Assembly: GCA_035798135.1 (NCBI GenBank)
Contig: JAPFBR010000001.1
Coordinates: 1-64,000 of the forward strand
DNA from: Sediminicola sp035798135
Lineage (GTDB): Bacteria > Bacteroidota > Bacteroidia > Flavobacteriales > Flavobacteriaceae
Length of the DNA: 64,000 nt
Reading direction: 5' to 3'
This document shows, one piece after another, positions 1-8,277 of the stretch. Each line of letters starts with the position of its first letter. The first letter of the stretch is position 1. The position numbers were made by a program, and so were the translations under genes. Below the pieces are notes generated by a model, which was not told the DNA's origin, did no database searches, and saw nothing but the letters and a program-made list of their open reading frames with translations.

Positions 1-81
1 TGCGTACTTTGTTACGGCAGATTTTCGAAATGGGAAATCCACGCTCACAAAGCCGCACTAATCTTATACGAACCGTTGGGC
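1..81 (+). repeat. attC-like site, right half (window edge)
   Basis: The right stem CACTAATCTTATACGAACC is followed by the start box GTTGGGC at 75-81. The stem resembles those at 4040-4063 and 9297-9318. The left arm lies outside the window. Confidence 0.7.
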
Positions 82-89
82 ATAATTAA

Positions 90-1004
90 ATGGAAAAAAA
101 TAAACCTTTAAAAATAGAATTTCCTTCACAAGGCTGGAAGCAGTTCTTAACTGCAAAAAAAGAAATGCTAGATAGTTTTGACAAAGCGAAAGAATTATCC
201 AAAAAACGTGCAGTCCAAACATTTCATGGAAACGTCGCTGAAGGAGAGTTTAGAAAGTGGTTACAAAATTTTTTACCAAAAAAATATGCCGTAACGTCTG
301 GGTATATTATTTCACAAGGCATTCCTGATTCTCAAAATTTACCACATTTCGATGTTATAATTTATGAACACTTAGAAGCACCAACATTATGGATTGAAAA
401 TAACCCAGACTCTTCTGACCAAGGAAAATCACGTGCTATACCAGCCGAATTTGTCAAATCAGTTATTGAAGTCAAATCTTCTTTCGAAAAATCTACAGTT
501 AATGACGCCATTCAACATTTATCTAAATTAAAAGAGTTATTAAAAGGAACTGATAAAAATGACGAAAGGTATAAATTGTATTTACCACCAGACTTTTTCT
601 GTTCAATTGCATTTTTTGAATTAAGAGAGAAAAACAAAAAAGATTTTGACGCATTATTAGGACTTAATAAAGGTTTAGAACTAAGAGGGTTTTATGGTGG
701 AGTCATTTTACGAGGAGAAGGTCATGAAATAGATTTGACTTGTAAGCTTCAGATTATTAAAGGAGATAACGCCTTGTTCAAATCGATTGAAGAGGTTGAT
801 TCCTTATTAAATTCTCATGCTATAATTGAATCAAAAAAGTTAAATAAAGTTATTAGCATTGGACCCAGTTACTCTTGGTCTGAAATGAATTTTTCAGAAT
901 TTTCTTTTGATATAATTGCATTGCTAAATGGGACATATGAAACAGGAAGGCTGTCAAGTTTTTATGGGATTGGAACATCTGGTAAAATTGAATCGAAATG
1001 GTAA
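90..1004 (+). CDS. DUF6602-like protein, putative PD-(D/E)XK nuclease fold
   Basis: This 304-residue protein has the layout of the DUF6602 family: an FRxWLxxFLP segment (residues 54-63), GYII (71-74), FDVIIYE (87-93) and IPAE..SVIEVKS (117-130). D88, E127 and K129 fit the D...ExK catalytic pattern of PD-(D/E)XK nucleases. That it cuts nucleic acid is inference; members are often found in accessory and defence-rich DNA. It is the only gene of its cassette: the ATG is 8 nt after the GTTGGGC box and the stop is 8 nt before the GCCCAAC box. No partner methylase or ATPase is adjacent. The sequence looks intact. Confidence 0.6.
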   Translation: MEKNKPLKIEFPSQGWKQFLTAKKEMLDSFDKAKELSKKRAVQTFHGNVAEGEFRKWLQNFLPKKYAVTSGYIISQGIPDSQNLPHFDVIIYEHLEAPTLWIENNPDSSDQGKSRAIPAEFVKSVIEVKSSFEKSTVNDAIQHLSKLKELLKGTDKNDERYKLYLPPDFFCSIAFFELREKNKKDFDALLGLNKGLELRGFYGGVILRGEGHEIDLTCKLQIIKGDNALFKSIEEVDSLLNSHAIIESKKLNKVISIGPSYSWSEMNFSEFSFDIIALLNGTYETGRLSSFYGIGTSGKIESKW

Positions 1005-1012
1005 TTAACTAT

Positions 1013-1224
1013 GCCCAACAACGTGTATAATTAATTGCTCAGTTGGTAAAGAGGAGGAATTTTTCTTACTTTTCTTTAAAATTAGTAATACTCGGAAAAT
1101 GAGTGAGAAAGCCTTGCTCCTTCCAACGCTGTTTTGCCTACCTCCCGAAGGTCGGCTGATTCGGCAAAGCCTAAACTAGAGCAAGGCTCTAAATCGCAAC
1201 TAATCATACACAAACACGTTGTGC
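1013..1224 (+). repeat. attC-like site 1
   Basis: R'' box GCCCAAC at 1013-1019, R' box GTTGTGC at 1218-1224. The left stem GTGTATAATTAATTGC pairs with GCAACTAATCATACAC on the right except at two positions, both A on the left facing C on the right. The middle holds a secondary hairpin around CCTCCCGAAGGTCGG. Confidence 0.85.
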
Positions 1225-1249
1225 TTCATTATGACCAACCAACAACCAA

Positions 1250-1975
1250 ATGATGAAATTCTTTAGAAAAATTAGACAAAACTTGCTTTCAGAAGGAAAA
1301 ACTGGAAAGTATTTTAAGTATGCAATCGGAGAAATAATACTTGTTGTAATTGGAATTTTGATTGCTCTCTCTATAAATAATTGGAATGAACATAGAAAAG
1401 TTGACGGAGAAATCGTGAAAGCACTCACTGAGATACGCAGTAACCTAATCAGCGATAGTCTAAGCATTCGTCAAACTCTTATCGAAAGAGTGGAGGATAT
1501 AAATATTCAGTCTACGGTAATCAATGCGTTAGAAGGCGGTAAAATTCCATACGATTCTTTAGAGTATCATCTTGGAAGAGTTATGATTTCTAGACGAATA
1601 GTTCTTTTAGACAATGGTTATCAAATATTGAAAAAATTTGGATTGGAACGACTAAATAATAAAGAACTCAGATATCAGTTGATAAACTACTACACTACTT
1701 CCATTAAAGAAATATATGATGATACTGCAGACGATGAACACGAATTCTTTACTGTATACCTTCCATATATTCGTAACCATTTTCTAGATTGGGAATGGAG
1801 TAATCGAGGTATACCTGCAGATTATGAACAACTCAAGTCCGACCAATATTTTCTTACCTCTCTGAAACTAAACATTACTAACGCAAAAGACACATTAAAA
1901 GCATTGGAGAGAGGTGCAAACAATATCAAGCAGATTCTTCAAATTCTTGACGAAACAATCTTGTATTACGAATAA
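1250..1975 (+). CDS. DUF6090 family membrane-anchored protein (copy 1)
   Basis: The first 50 residues are the hallmark of the DUF6090 family: a basic amphipathic start (FFRKIRQNLL), then GKYFKYAIGEI and one hydrophobic helix (about residues 28-47) ending in ALSINNWNE. The rest (about 190 residues) is soluble, helical and coiled-coil-prone. The function of the family is unknown to me. It is the sole gene of a cassette bounded by GTTGTGC and GCACAAC, with a leader (TTCATTATGACCAACC) repeated in front of the copy at 3172 and in altered form before those at 2243 and 13972. The 5' half is far more conserved among the five copies than the 3' half, which suggests a constant membrane anchor with variable domains. 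Confidence 0.8.
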   Translation: MMKFFRKIRQNLLSEGKTGKYFKYAIGEIILVVIGILIALSINNWNEHRKVDGEIVKALTEIRSNLISDSLSIRQTLIERVEDINIQSTVINALEGGKIPYDSLEYHLGRVMISRRIVLLDNGYQILKKFGLERLNNKELRYQLINYYTTSIKEIYDDTADDEHEFFTVYLPYIRNHFLDWEWSNRGIPADYEQLKSDQYFLTSLKLNITNAKDTLKALERGANNIKQILQILDETILYYE

Positions 1976-2034
1976 GAAATATTAGAACTGAAGGGCTATG
2001 CCAACCTCTTAGATAAAGAAAATTAATAACGAAA

Positions 2035-2218
2035 GCACAACACAACCTAAACGTAATGTGGACTTCAGGGCACAAACCTAAGATGCGATATCAATTTCAT
2101 GTATCTAGCCTAAACTCTTTATCCCTCCTCTTTTTTGATATAGTTTTTAATCTAAATTAACTATATTCAATCATCGTATCTTTATAATAATCCAAACATA
2201 CGAGCCTAACCGTTGTGC
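2035..2218 (+). repeat. attC-like site 2
   Basis: R'' GCACAAC at 2035-2041, R' GTTGTGC at 2212-2218. The inner stem is weaker than in the neighbours (ACCTAAACGTAATG against CATACGAGCCTAACC), so this is a more eroded site. Its left arm resembles those near 25900 and 30836. Confidence 0.65.
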
Positions 2219-2242
2219 TTCATTATCAGAAACCGCTAACTA

Positions 2243-3010
2243 ATGTTAAAATTCTTTAGAAAAATTAGACAAAGACTACTCTCTGAAAATAAATTCAGTA
2301 AGTATCTGATTTACGCAATAGGAGAAATTGTGCTTGTGGTTATTGGGATATTAATTGCCTTGCAGATTAACAATAATAACAATTACAAAGCACAAAGAAG
2401 CGTTGAACAGGAATATCTATTATCGCTGCAAACAGAATTTGAATCGAACCTCAATAAAATTAATAATTCTATTCAAGAAAATGAACGACGAATAGAAGCA
2501 ATTGATAATCTATTAACCCTATTTGACAAAAATGTCCTTGACACAATCAATAAACAGGCAATTTCCCAAATGTTCTTTCCCGTACTTGGTAGTGCTTTAA
2601 ACTATTTACCTTCAAAAGGAGTTTTAAGCGACATCATAAGTTCAGGCAAGCTCAATATCATTTTGAATACCGACTTAAGACAAAACCTTGCTTCCTTTGA
2701 AAGTTCAATAGATTTATTAAATAAGCAGTTAAATGAAGCCTATTTTTATGACGAAAGTGTGCGCATTTTTATATTTAAAGAAGGAAGTGTGCGTAACATT
2801 ACGACGGATATTAGATATATGGATTTTGAACATGGGTCGATTTCCGAAAAGGTAAATAACAAGCTAATGTTTGAGTCTGTGGAATTTGAAAATTACCTGT
2901 TGGCCTTACAAATGTCGGCTAGAGCTACAAATGGACCACGGTTATTCCGTGGCATAAAGGCTCAAATAAAAACTATATTAAAAGAAATCAAGCAAGATCT
3001 AGAGAAATAA
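2243..3010 (+). CDS. DUF6090 family membrane-anchored protein (copy 2)
   Basis: This 255-residue protein has the family start (LKFFRKIRQRLL, SKYLIYAIGEIVLVVIGILI) with one membrane helix near residues 28-47, followed by a divergent helical domain. It sits alone in a cassette with GTTGTGC and GCACAAC ends, and the TAA stop is 5 nt before the end box. The C-terminal domain shares little with copies 1 and 3 apart from length. No enzyme motif is visible and the function is unknown. Confidence 0.8.
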   Translation: MLKFFRKIRQRLLSENKFSKYLIYAIGEIVLVVIGILIALQINNNNNYKAQRSVEQEYLLSLQTEFESNLNKINNSIQENERRIEAIDNLLTLFDKNVLDTINKQAISQMFFPVLGSALNYLPSKGVLSDIISSGKLNIILNTDLRQNLASFESSIDLLNKQLNEAYFYDESVRIFIFKEGSVRNITTDIRYMDFEHGSISEKVNNKLMFESVEFENYLLALQMSARATNGPRLFRGIKAQIKTILKEIKQDLEK

Positions 3011-3015
3011 CGAAA

Positions 3016-3147
3016 GCACAACAATGGCTATAATTCAGTCTTGCATTTTACTAAAGAGAAAATTTATTACTTTTAATCTGGCTCGATTCCGAATCTAAAA
3101 AATCCTAACGGATTTCCCAGACCGAAATCATAGCCGAACCGTTGTGC
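3016..3147 (+). repeat. attC-like site 3
   Basis: R'' GCACAAC at 3016-3022, R' GTTGTGC at 3141-3147. The stem GGCTATAATTC pairs with GAAATCATAGCC, with 3 unpaired nt on the left and 5 on the right between the stem and the boxes. The type member of a GGCTATAATTC family also seen at 5363, 10568, 11187, 21483, 36110, 42273 and 44564. Confidence 0.85.
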
Positions 3148-3171
3148 TTCATTATGACCAACCATTAAACA

Positions 3172-3930
3172 ATGATAAAATTCTTTCGGAAAATTCGATA
3201 CGACCTTATGGAAAAAAATAAAACTGGAAAGTATCTCAAATATGCAATCGGAGAAATTATTTTGGTTGTTATTGGAATTTTGATTGCGTTGAGTTTAAAT
3301 AATTGGAATGAAAATCAAAAATTAAACAAAACAAGAAATCAACTTATTCAAGATCTTAAAGTTGAATTAATAAGTGCGCAAGAAAGAATTGAGCCGGTAA
3401 TAAAGCAAACGGACGCCCAAGTTGAAAAAAGCAAATTGTATTTTACTCATCTCGAAAGCAAAGAAAATTTTGTTCCATCAGATTCTCTTAGAAGTTGGTT
3501 AACTTATATACTTTCTGGCGCACCTTATGATTTGGAACTTCCTACATATGAAGAAGCAAAATCTTCAGGCAGAATAAGCTTATTAAATAACAAAGAAATA
3601 TTATTGGGCTATTCAAATTTATTGGTCGCTGCTCAAGGTCATCAGCTTCATCGAAAAATTGGCGCTGAAATGTGGTATTTAGGTTCAACGTGGGAAATGA
3701 GAAGCGAAATCGGTGGAAAAAGAGTCTTAACAAAGACTGATCCAAATTTACCTGAGAAATTAATTCTATCAGATCATGATTATCGTGAATTTTTGACTAA
3801 TCCTTCTTCTTATGCCGCAATTGAAAATGCCAACAATATGACCAGAACAACGGGTCAATATTTAAATAGAATGAATAATGCGCTCAAAGAAATAGTAATT
3901 TTACTTGAAAAAGAAGTTAAAAAGAAATAA
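3172..3930 (+). CDS. DUF6090 family membrane-anchored protein (copy 3)
   Basis: A 252-residue DUF6090 protein with the family start (IKFFRKIRYDLM, GKYLKYAIGEIILVVIGILI) and the ALSLNNWNE exit from the single membrane helix. The remaining 200 residues are helical and charged. Its cassette has the same box (GTTGTGC/GCACAAC) and nearly the same 31-nt leader as copy 1, so these cassettes probably arose by duplication and domain divergence. Function unknown. Confidence 0.8.
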   Translation: MIKFFRKIRYDLMEKNKTGKYLKYAIGEIILVVIGILIALSLNNWNENQKLNKTRNQLIQDLKVELISAQERIEPVIKQTDAQVEKSKLYFTHLESKENFVPSDSLRSWLTYILSGAPYDLELPTYEEAKSSGRISLLNNKEILLGYSNLLVAAQGHQLHRKIGAEMWYLGSTWEMRSEIGGKRVLTKTDPNLPEKLILSDHDYREFLTNPSSYAAIENANNMTRTTGQYLNRMNNALKEIVILLEKEVKKK

Positions 3931-3935
3931 CGAAA

Positions 3936-4070
3936 GCACAACAACGTGTATAATTAATTGCTTGGGAGCTTTTAAAGTTAACTCGAGGATTTCTGCCGAA
4001 ATCCCTTTGCCTATCCCCTTTTTATTATCTTAGTCCTTCAAGCAACTAATCATACACGAAACCGTTAGGC
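3936..4070 (+). repeat. attC-like site 4
   Basis: R'' GCACAAC at 3936-3942, R' GTTAGGC at 4064-4070. The two boxes do not match each other, as expected when neighbouring cassettes differ. The stem GTGTATAATTAATTGCTTG pairs with CAAGCAACTAATCATACAC with two A-C oppositions. Same stem family as site 1. Confidence 0.88.
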
Positions 4071-4081
4071 ATAATTTGAAA

Positions 4082-4597
4082 ATGGACGAAAAGGTAACTG
4101 AAAGACTTTTAAAGAATTATTACAACGCTCGCAAAAGTTGGGAAGGTTGGTGTTATCTAAATAATATCCATTTAAAGAAAAATAATTCAACTGTTCGGAA
4201 ATATGCAGACGAAAATGAACTGCTATTTCATTGTCGATATTTGCTCTTGAAAGACCTTCATATTGAACTATACAAAATCATAAAAAATAAAAATAATACT
4301 TCTCATGACAATATCTTTAAACTCTTAAAGGAATGTAATAGCGAACAAGCACAAAACTTGCTGATAGAATTAACTAATTTTCAGAAAGAATTAGACTCTC
4401 TGACCAACACGAGAGATAAATTCTATGCACATTTGGACGGAAATTACAAGGATTTTTTGGATTCCTTTGAAATCGAGAATTATTACAAAACATTTGAGCA
4501 CATTGAATCTGCGATAATTATCTTAGGAAAAGAAAAAGAACTAAAAGAATTACTAAAATCGATTCCATCCCGAGATGATTTTGAATTAATTTTATAA
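4082..4597 (+). CDS. HEPN/AbiU2-like protein, putative RNase or toxin
   Basis: This all-helical protein of about 171 residues carries the sequence RDKFYAHLD, with R111 and H117 forming the R-X(4-6)-H motif of HEPN domains. The surrounding pattern (TNTRDKFYAHLDG followed by an amphipathic helix) is typical of AbiU2-type HEPN proteins. HEPN proteins are commonly RNases in abortive-infection and toxin-antitoxin systems; that role is inferred here. I chose the ATG at 4082; a TTG six bases earlier lies in the same frame. One base separates it from the downstream small winged-helix gene, and both share one cassette, which suggests they work together. Confidence 0.6.
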   Translation: MDEKVTERLLKNYYNARKSWEGWCYLNNIHLKKNNSTVRKYADENELLFHCRYLLLKDLHIELYKIIKNKNNTSHDNIFKLLKECNSEQAQNLLIELTNFQKELDSLTNTRDKFYAHLDGNYKDFLDSFEIENYYKTFEHIESAIIILGKEKELKELLKSIPSRDDFELIL

Positions 4598-4598
4598 G

Positions 4599-4901
4599 AT
4601 GACAGAACAACAGATAATTTCTTGGATTTTCATGGCTACAGCTATTGCCTCTCAAACGAAGCCAACCGATTTCAAAGGGATTTCTGATATTGCAGATGGA
4701 ATTAACCACGCTGTACCAACTCATAAAGAAATGCAAACATCAATTTCTTGGCTATTTGATAAAGGCCTGGTAAGTAAACATGGAAGAGAATATACGTTGA
4801 CACCTAAGGGAAAAAGTGAATATAAAAATGCTTCTGGAACGACAAACATTCTGTTAAAAATCTGGAAGAATTTGGAAGAAAAAATAAAAAACTATGCCTA
4901 A
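4599..4901 (+). CDS. Small winged-helix-like protein, partner of the HEPN gene
   Basis: This 100-residue protein has an N-terminal helical part (ISWIFMATAIAS) and a C-terminal stretch (SISWLFDKGLVSKHGREYTLTPKG, quoted in part) that reads like the recognition helix and wing of a winged helix-turn-helix. It follows the HEPN gene after one base in the same cassette. It may be an antitoxin or regulator, which is inference. Its TAA stop lies inside the cassette end box GCCTAAC, so the coding region runs to the very edge of the cassette. Confidence 0.6.
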   Translation: MTEQQIISWIFMATAIASQTKPTDFKGISDIADGINHAVPTHKEMQTSISWLFDKGLVSKHGREYTLTPKGKSEYKNASGTTNILLKIWKNLEEKIKNYA

Positions 4902-5094
4902 CAATACCTATAGCAAATAGGGCAAAAATGCTATATTTAATGGCTTGGGTTTATTTACAAAGACCGCCAAATCATTTGGATTTGGCTTTTAAAATGAAAA
5001 AGATAAAAACAAAACAAAAAGCTTTGGCTACGTGCTAAGACGGAAACTAAATGTTTCCTTGCCTGCCCTACTTGCCATAGCCTAGACGTTAGGG
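4896..5094 (+). repeat. attC-like site 5
   Basis: R'' GCCTAAC at 4896-4902, R' GTTAGGG at 5088-5094. The stem CTATAGCAAATAGGGCA pairs with TGCCCTACTTGCCATAG, with two A-C oppositions. The interior AAGCTTTGGCTACGTGC is shared with site 9. Confidence 0.88.
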
Positions 5095-5115
5095 TAAATT
5101 TAAAAAAAAAGAATA

Positions 5116-5313
5116 ATGGATCGTATAGTTAGACTTTTACTTTATATACTACTTATAGTAAATGCAGTCGCCCTAATTGTTACTCTAATCGATTTATGGC
5201 CTGATAATCCAATAAAAGAGTATAGTTTTCTTTTAGTGATATCCTTTATAACTTTGGGTGGTTTTACACGCCAGGCAATCAAAAGGAAATCTGAAAGGCA
5301 TTTAAAACAGTAA
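5116..5313 (+). CDS. Small two-helix membrane protein
   Basis: A 65-residue protein with two hydrophobic segments (about residues 6-26 and 37-50) and a basic tail (RQAIKRKSERHLK). I do not recognise the family. It is the only gene in the shortest cassette of the array (about 280 bp), bounded by GTTAGGG and CCCTAAC. The cassette structure supports it as a real gene. Confidence 0.55.
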   Translation: MDRIVRLLLYILLIVNAVALIVTLIDLWPDNPIKEYSFLLVISFITLGGFTRQAIKRKSERHLKQ

Positions 5314-5362
5314 TATCAATGAATCTTCAAGACCACTCGATTTTTGAAAAATTAAAAACATA

Positions 5363-5493
5363 CCCTAACAATGGCTATAATTCATTGTGGCAATATGCAA
5401 AAAACTAAAATAGAAACTATTAACAGGCCTGATTTCATAAGTGGAAAAATCTACGACGTTTCCCACAACGAAATCATAGCCGAGCCGTTGTAA
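5363..5493 (+). repeat. attC-like site 6
   Basis: R'' CCCTAAC at 5363-5369, R' GTTGTAA at 5487-5493. The stem GGCTATAATTCATTGTGG pairs with CCCACAACGAAATCATAGCC with two A-C oppositions and one bulged base. The interior is nearly identical to sites 10 and 11. Confidence 0.88.
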
Positions 5494-5519
5494 GTAATTA
5501 GAACCACCATTATTTTGAA

Positions 5520-6095
5520 TTGGAAGATTTAATCAATAAAATAAAAAGCAGTTTACATCTAAGCTCAGAAGCGGAAGAATTTCTTTATTCCATATCGAAA
5601 GAAAAAACACTTTCTAAAGGAGAAGTCTTAATCCGCCAAGGACAAGTTGTAAAGAAAACATTCTTTGTTACAAAAGGTTGCTTAAGATCTTACTGTATTG
5701 ATAAAAACGGGAGAGAACACACCCTACTGTTCGCAATTAAGGATTGGTGGATCAGCGATTACATAGCTATTCATACTGATGAGCTCGCAACGCTTACCGT
5801 AGAATGTCTTACCGAATCGAAAGTTATTGAATTCAATGCCAAAGAACTGGATGGAATTCATGCACGTTTTCCAGAATTCGAGTCTTATCAAAGACATAAT
5901 TTAGAACGCCACGTAGTTAGTTTACAAAAGCGCATTTTAAATCAACTCCAATTAAGTGCACCTGAACGGTACGATTTATTCTTAAAGCAATATCCAGACA
6001 TAGAGCAACACACTCGTAATTATCACATCGCCTCTTTTCTGGGCATCACCCAACAAAGCTTAAGCCGTATTAGAGTGGAAAAAGCAAAAAAATAG
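5520..6095 (+). CDS. Crp/Fnr family transcriptional regulator
   Basis: A 191-residue regulator with an N-terminal cyclic-nucleotide-binding-like beta roll (about residues 20-120: GEVLIRQGQVVKKTFFVTKG) and a C-terminal helix-turn-helix (about 165-187: HIASFLGITQQSLSRIR). It starts at TTG, 27 nt after the cassette box; I see no nearby ATG in frame. It is the first gene of a three-gene cassette, and it is followed by a palindrome and a promoter-like element in front of the oxidoreductase gene. Control of the two downstream genes by this protein is likely but inferred. Confidence 0.88.
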   Translation: MEDLINKIKSSLHLSSEAEEFLYSISKEKTLSKGEVLIRQGQVVKKTFFVTKGCLRSYCIDKNGREHTLLFAIKDWWISDYIAIHTDELATLTVECLTESKVIEFNAKELDGIHARFPEFESYQRHNLERHVVSLQKRILNQLQLSAPERYDLFLKQYPDIEQHTRNYHIASFLGITQQSLSRIRVEKAKK

Positions 6096-6100
6096 ATTTC

Positions 6101-6114
6101 TTACCATAGGGTAA
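6101..6114 (+). promoter_or_regulatory. Candidate operator for the Crp-like regulator
   Basis: Perfect inverted repeat TTACC-ATAG-GGTAA just upstream of a promoter-like element and right after the regulator gene. A symmetric site fits a dimeric Crp/Fnr protein. The assignment is inferred from position. Confidence 0.45.
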
Positions 6115-6144
6115 TTTCTGCTCGAATCCATCACGCTAAGTTTG
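6115..6144 (+). promoter_or_regulatory. Candidate Bacteroidota promoter inside a cassette
   Basis: TAAGTTTG at 6137-6144 fits the TAnnTTTG -7 element, and TTTC at 6115-6118 sits 18 nt upstream where the -33 element (TTTG) is expected. It would drive the oxidoreductase gene at 6181. Confidence 0.4.
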
Positions 6145-6180
6145 TATCAAATTATTAAGAACAGAATAATAGATACAAAT

Positions 6181-7164
6181 ATGAAAGCTTTACAAATAAT
6201 AAAATACGGAGAAATTCAGGATAGCTTAGCAATTAACGAAGTAACCAAACCAGCTGTACAAGCCAAAGATGTACTTATCGAAGTAAAGGCTGCGGCCATT
6301 AACCCTATAGACAAAAGTATTATCCTAGGAAACTTGCAAGGCTTCCTTCCTATTCCGTTACCAAGCACGAGCGCTTACGACGTAAGTGGAGTTGTTGTTG
6401 AAAAAGGAATTGAAGTAATGGATTTCGAAATTGGAGACTTGGTTTATTCTAGAGTACCTCAAGAGCAAATGGGAACCATAGCAGAATATGTAGCTGTAAC
6501 AAGCGCAGCCGTTTCAAAAAAACCGGGTAACATTTCTTTCGAAGAAGCAGCAAGCTTACCATTAGCAGGACTTACGGCTCTACAATCTTTGGAATACGCT
6601 GGTATAAAAGAGAACGATAAAGTCCTTATACATGCAGGCTCTGGTGGCGTGGGTAGTTTCGCAATTCAATATGCTAAAGCAAAAGGAGCTTATGTCTATA
6701 CCACCACAAGTACAACCAATGTAAGCTGGGTTAAAGAACTTGGCGCAGACAGAGTAATTGACTACAAAACAGAAGACTATAAGACCATTGTAAAAGACGC
6801 AGACATCGTGTTCGACACATTAGGCAATAACTATACTACGGAGGCTTTCCAAGTCATTAAGAAAGGTGGAATAGTTGTTAGTGTTATCGGTGCTATGGAC
6901 GTGGAAACTGCAAAGATGTTTGGCATGCCAGATTACAAACTTCCGGAAGATTTAGCAAAAGCAAAAAGCGATAAAGATGCGACTTACAAGTATGTTTTCA
7001 TGCACCCGAATGGCGCACATCTAGGTCAGATTAAAGCACTAGTGGAAGACGATAAAATCAAGCCGGTTATTGACAAAGTTTATCCATTATCAGAAAGCAT
7101 AGAAGCTTTCACACATTTGGCATCGGGTAGAGCTAAAGGCAAAATTGTAATTAAACTAGCTTAA
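6181..7164 (+). CDS. NADP-dependent quinone oxidoreductase-like alcohol dehydrogenase (MDR family)
   Basis: From the ATG at 6181 this is a 327-residue zinc-free medium-chain dehydrogenase. The GroES-like domain covers about the first 120 residues. A Rossmann fold follows (LIHAGSGGVGSFAIQYAKAKG, quoted in part) with the AGSGGVG cofactor loop, and the end GRAKGKIVIK is typical of zeta-crystallin-like quinone reductases. An upstream in-frame TTG would overlap the promoter-like element, so I prefer the ATG. Likely reduces quinones or reactive carbonyls with NADPH. It sits between a Crp-like regulator and a DJ-1 family protein, which suggests an electrophile-stress module. Confidence 0.88.
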   Translation: MKALQIIKYGEIQDSLAINEVTKPAVQAKDVLIEVKAAAINPIDKSIILGNLQGFLPIPLPSTSAYDVSGVVVEKGIEVMDFEIGDLVYSRVPQEQMGTIAEYVAVTSAAVSKKPGNISFEEAASLPLAGLTALQSLEYAGIKENDKVLIHAGSGGVGSFAIQYAKAKGAYVYTTTSTTNVSWVKELGADRVIDYKTEDYKTIVKDADIVFDTLGNNYTTEAFQVIKKGGIVVSVIGAMDVETAKMFGMPDYKLPEDLAKAKSDKDATYKYVFMHPNGAHLGQIKALVEDDKIKPVIDKVYPLSESIEAFTHLASGRAKGKIVIKLA

Positions 7165-7202
7165 GGCTAACTCAGGTGTATTAAATTAAATACTTAGAAA
7201 TC

Positions 7203-8105
7203 ATGATGAAAAAAATATTAATTGGATTAGCAAGCTTCATTGCCCTAGCCGTTGTAGTGTTGTATTTTACGAGTAGACCAAAATTAGAGGCCGATGGCTC
7301 TTACAGTCCCTCAAAATTAGCACTCTCCTTAGCAACTGTTGAAGTAAGCGATTTTGAAAAAATTACCTATCAAAAATACGAAGGGGATAAATCTAAAATC
7401 TTGGTCATTTTCACAGAACACAAAAACTTGAAAATGAAGAATGGCAAATCGTTTTCTACAGGAAATCACCCCATTGAATCTCTAGTTCCTATGTTGCATC
7501 TTAAAAATGCTGGCTTTGATTTTGAAATTGCTACACAAACAGGAATGCCTGTCGTTTTTGAAATGTGGGCCTTTCCTGGAAAAGACGAGAAGATGAAAGC
7601 TATCTATGATGAATACAAGTCTAGTTTTGAGAACCCTTTAAGCCTTCAAAGCTTTATTGACTCATCATTCACAGAATCAGCATCGTATGCGGCAGTTTTT
7701 ATACCCGGTGGACACGGAGCCATGATCGGTATTCCTGAAGATGAAAATGTTTCGGAAATTTTGAATTGGGCACATGACAGTGATCTATTCACCATAAGCC
7801 TTTGTCATGGACCAGGTTCGTTTCTATCTACCACACTTAATGGTCAAGAATTTCTTTATAAAGGATACGACATGGCTGTATTCCCAGATGCTGTAGATGA
7901 ACAGACTCCAATGATTGGTTATTTACCAGGTAAAATGCCTTCGGGCTTAAGCGAAAAACTAAAAGCCTTAGGTGCTAACATTGTTAATACTGAGTCTGAT
8001 AATACAGTTGTCGTGGACAGAAAATTAATTACCGGTGCAAGTCCTTTAGCCTCAAATGATTTAGGAAAGCTAGCTGCTGAAACTTTATTGAAAGAACTGA
8101 AATAA
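7203..8105 (+). CDS. Membrane-anchored DJ-1/PfpI family protein, Hsp31-like
   Basis: A 300-residue protein with an N-terminal signal anchor (residues 4-22) and a DJ-1/PfpI domain. The nucleophile elbow is LCHGPG with C201 and H202, and E92 in the HPIESLVPM segment fits the acidic partner of Hsp31-type glyoxalase/deglycase proteins. The PGGHGAM loop (169-174) is also typical. The predicted location is periplasmic or membrane-bound, unusual for a family that is mostly cytosolic. It lies 38 nt after the oxidoreductase gene and is the last gene of the cassette. A carbonyl detoxification role is inferred. Confidence 0.85.
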   Translation: MMKKILIGLASFIALAVVVLYFTSRPKLEADGSYSPSKLALSLATVEVSDFEKITYQKYEGDKSKILVIFTEHKNLKMKNGKSFSTGNHPIESLVPMLHLKNAGFDFEIATQTGMPVVFEMWAFPGKDEKMKAIYDEYKSSFENPLSLQSFIDSSFTESASYAAVFIPGGHGAMIGIPEDENVSEILNWAHDSDLFTISLCHGPGSFLSTTLNGQEFLYKGYDMAVFPDAVDEQTPMIGYLPGKMPSGLSEKLKALGANIVNTESDNTVVVDRKLITGASPLASNDLGKLAAETLLKELK

Positions 8106-8111
8106 AACTAC

Positions 8112-8239
8112 TTACAACACAGTATAAAAGCAATAGCGGTTCGGGTGCAAACTCAATCGCTATTTTTTTATTAAGTAAATTGCTAAACATAAGAGAAATT
8201 GCAATAAATCCGCTACTGCTCTAATACAAACCGTTGGCA
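8112..8239 (+). repeat. attC-like site 7
   Basis: R'' TTACAAC at 8112-8118, R' GTTGGCA at 8233-8239. The stem GTATAAAAGCAATAGCGG pairs with CCGCTACTGCTCTAATAC with three oppositions, two of them A-C. An inner AATAGCG...CGCTATTTTTTT hairpin could also end transcription. Confidence 0.87.
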
Positions 8240-8277
8240 AACATTTAAAACGAACTTAGACCAACAATTATAACTAA

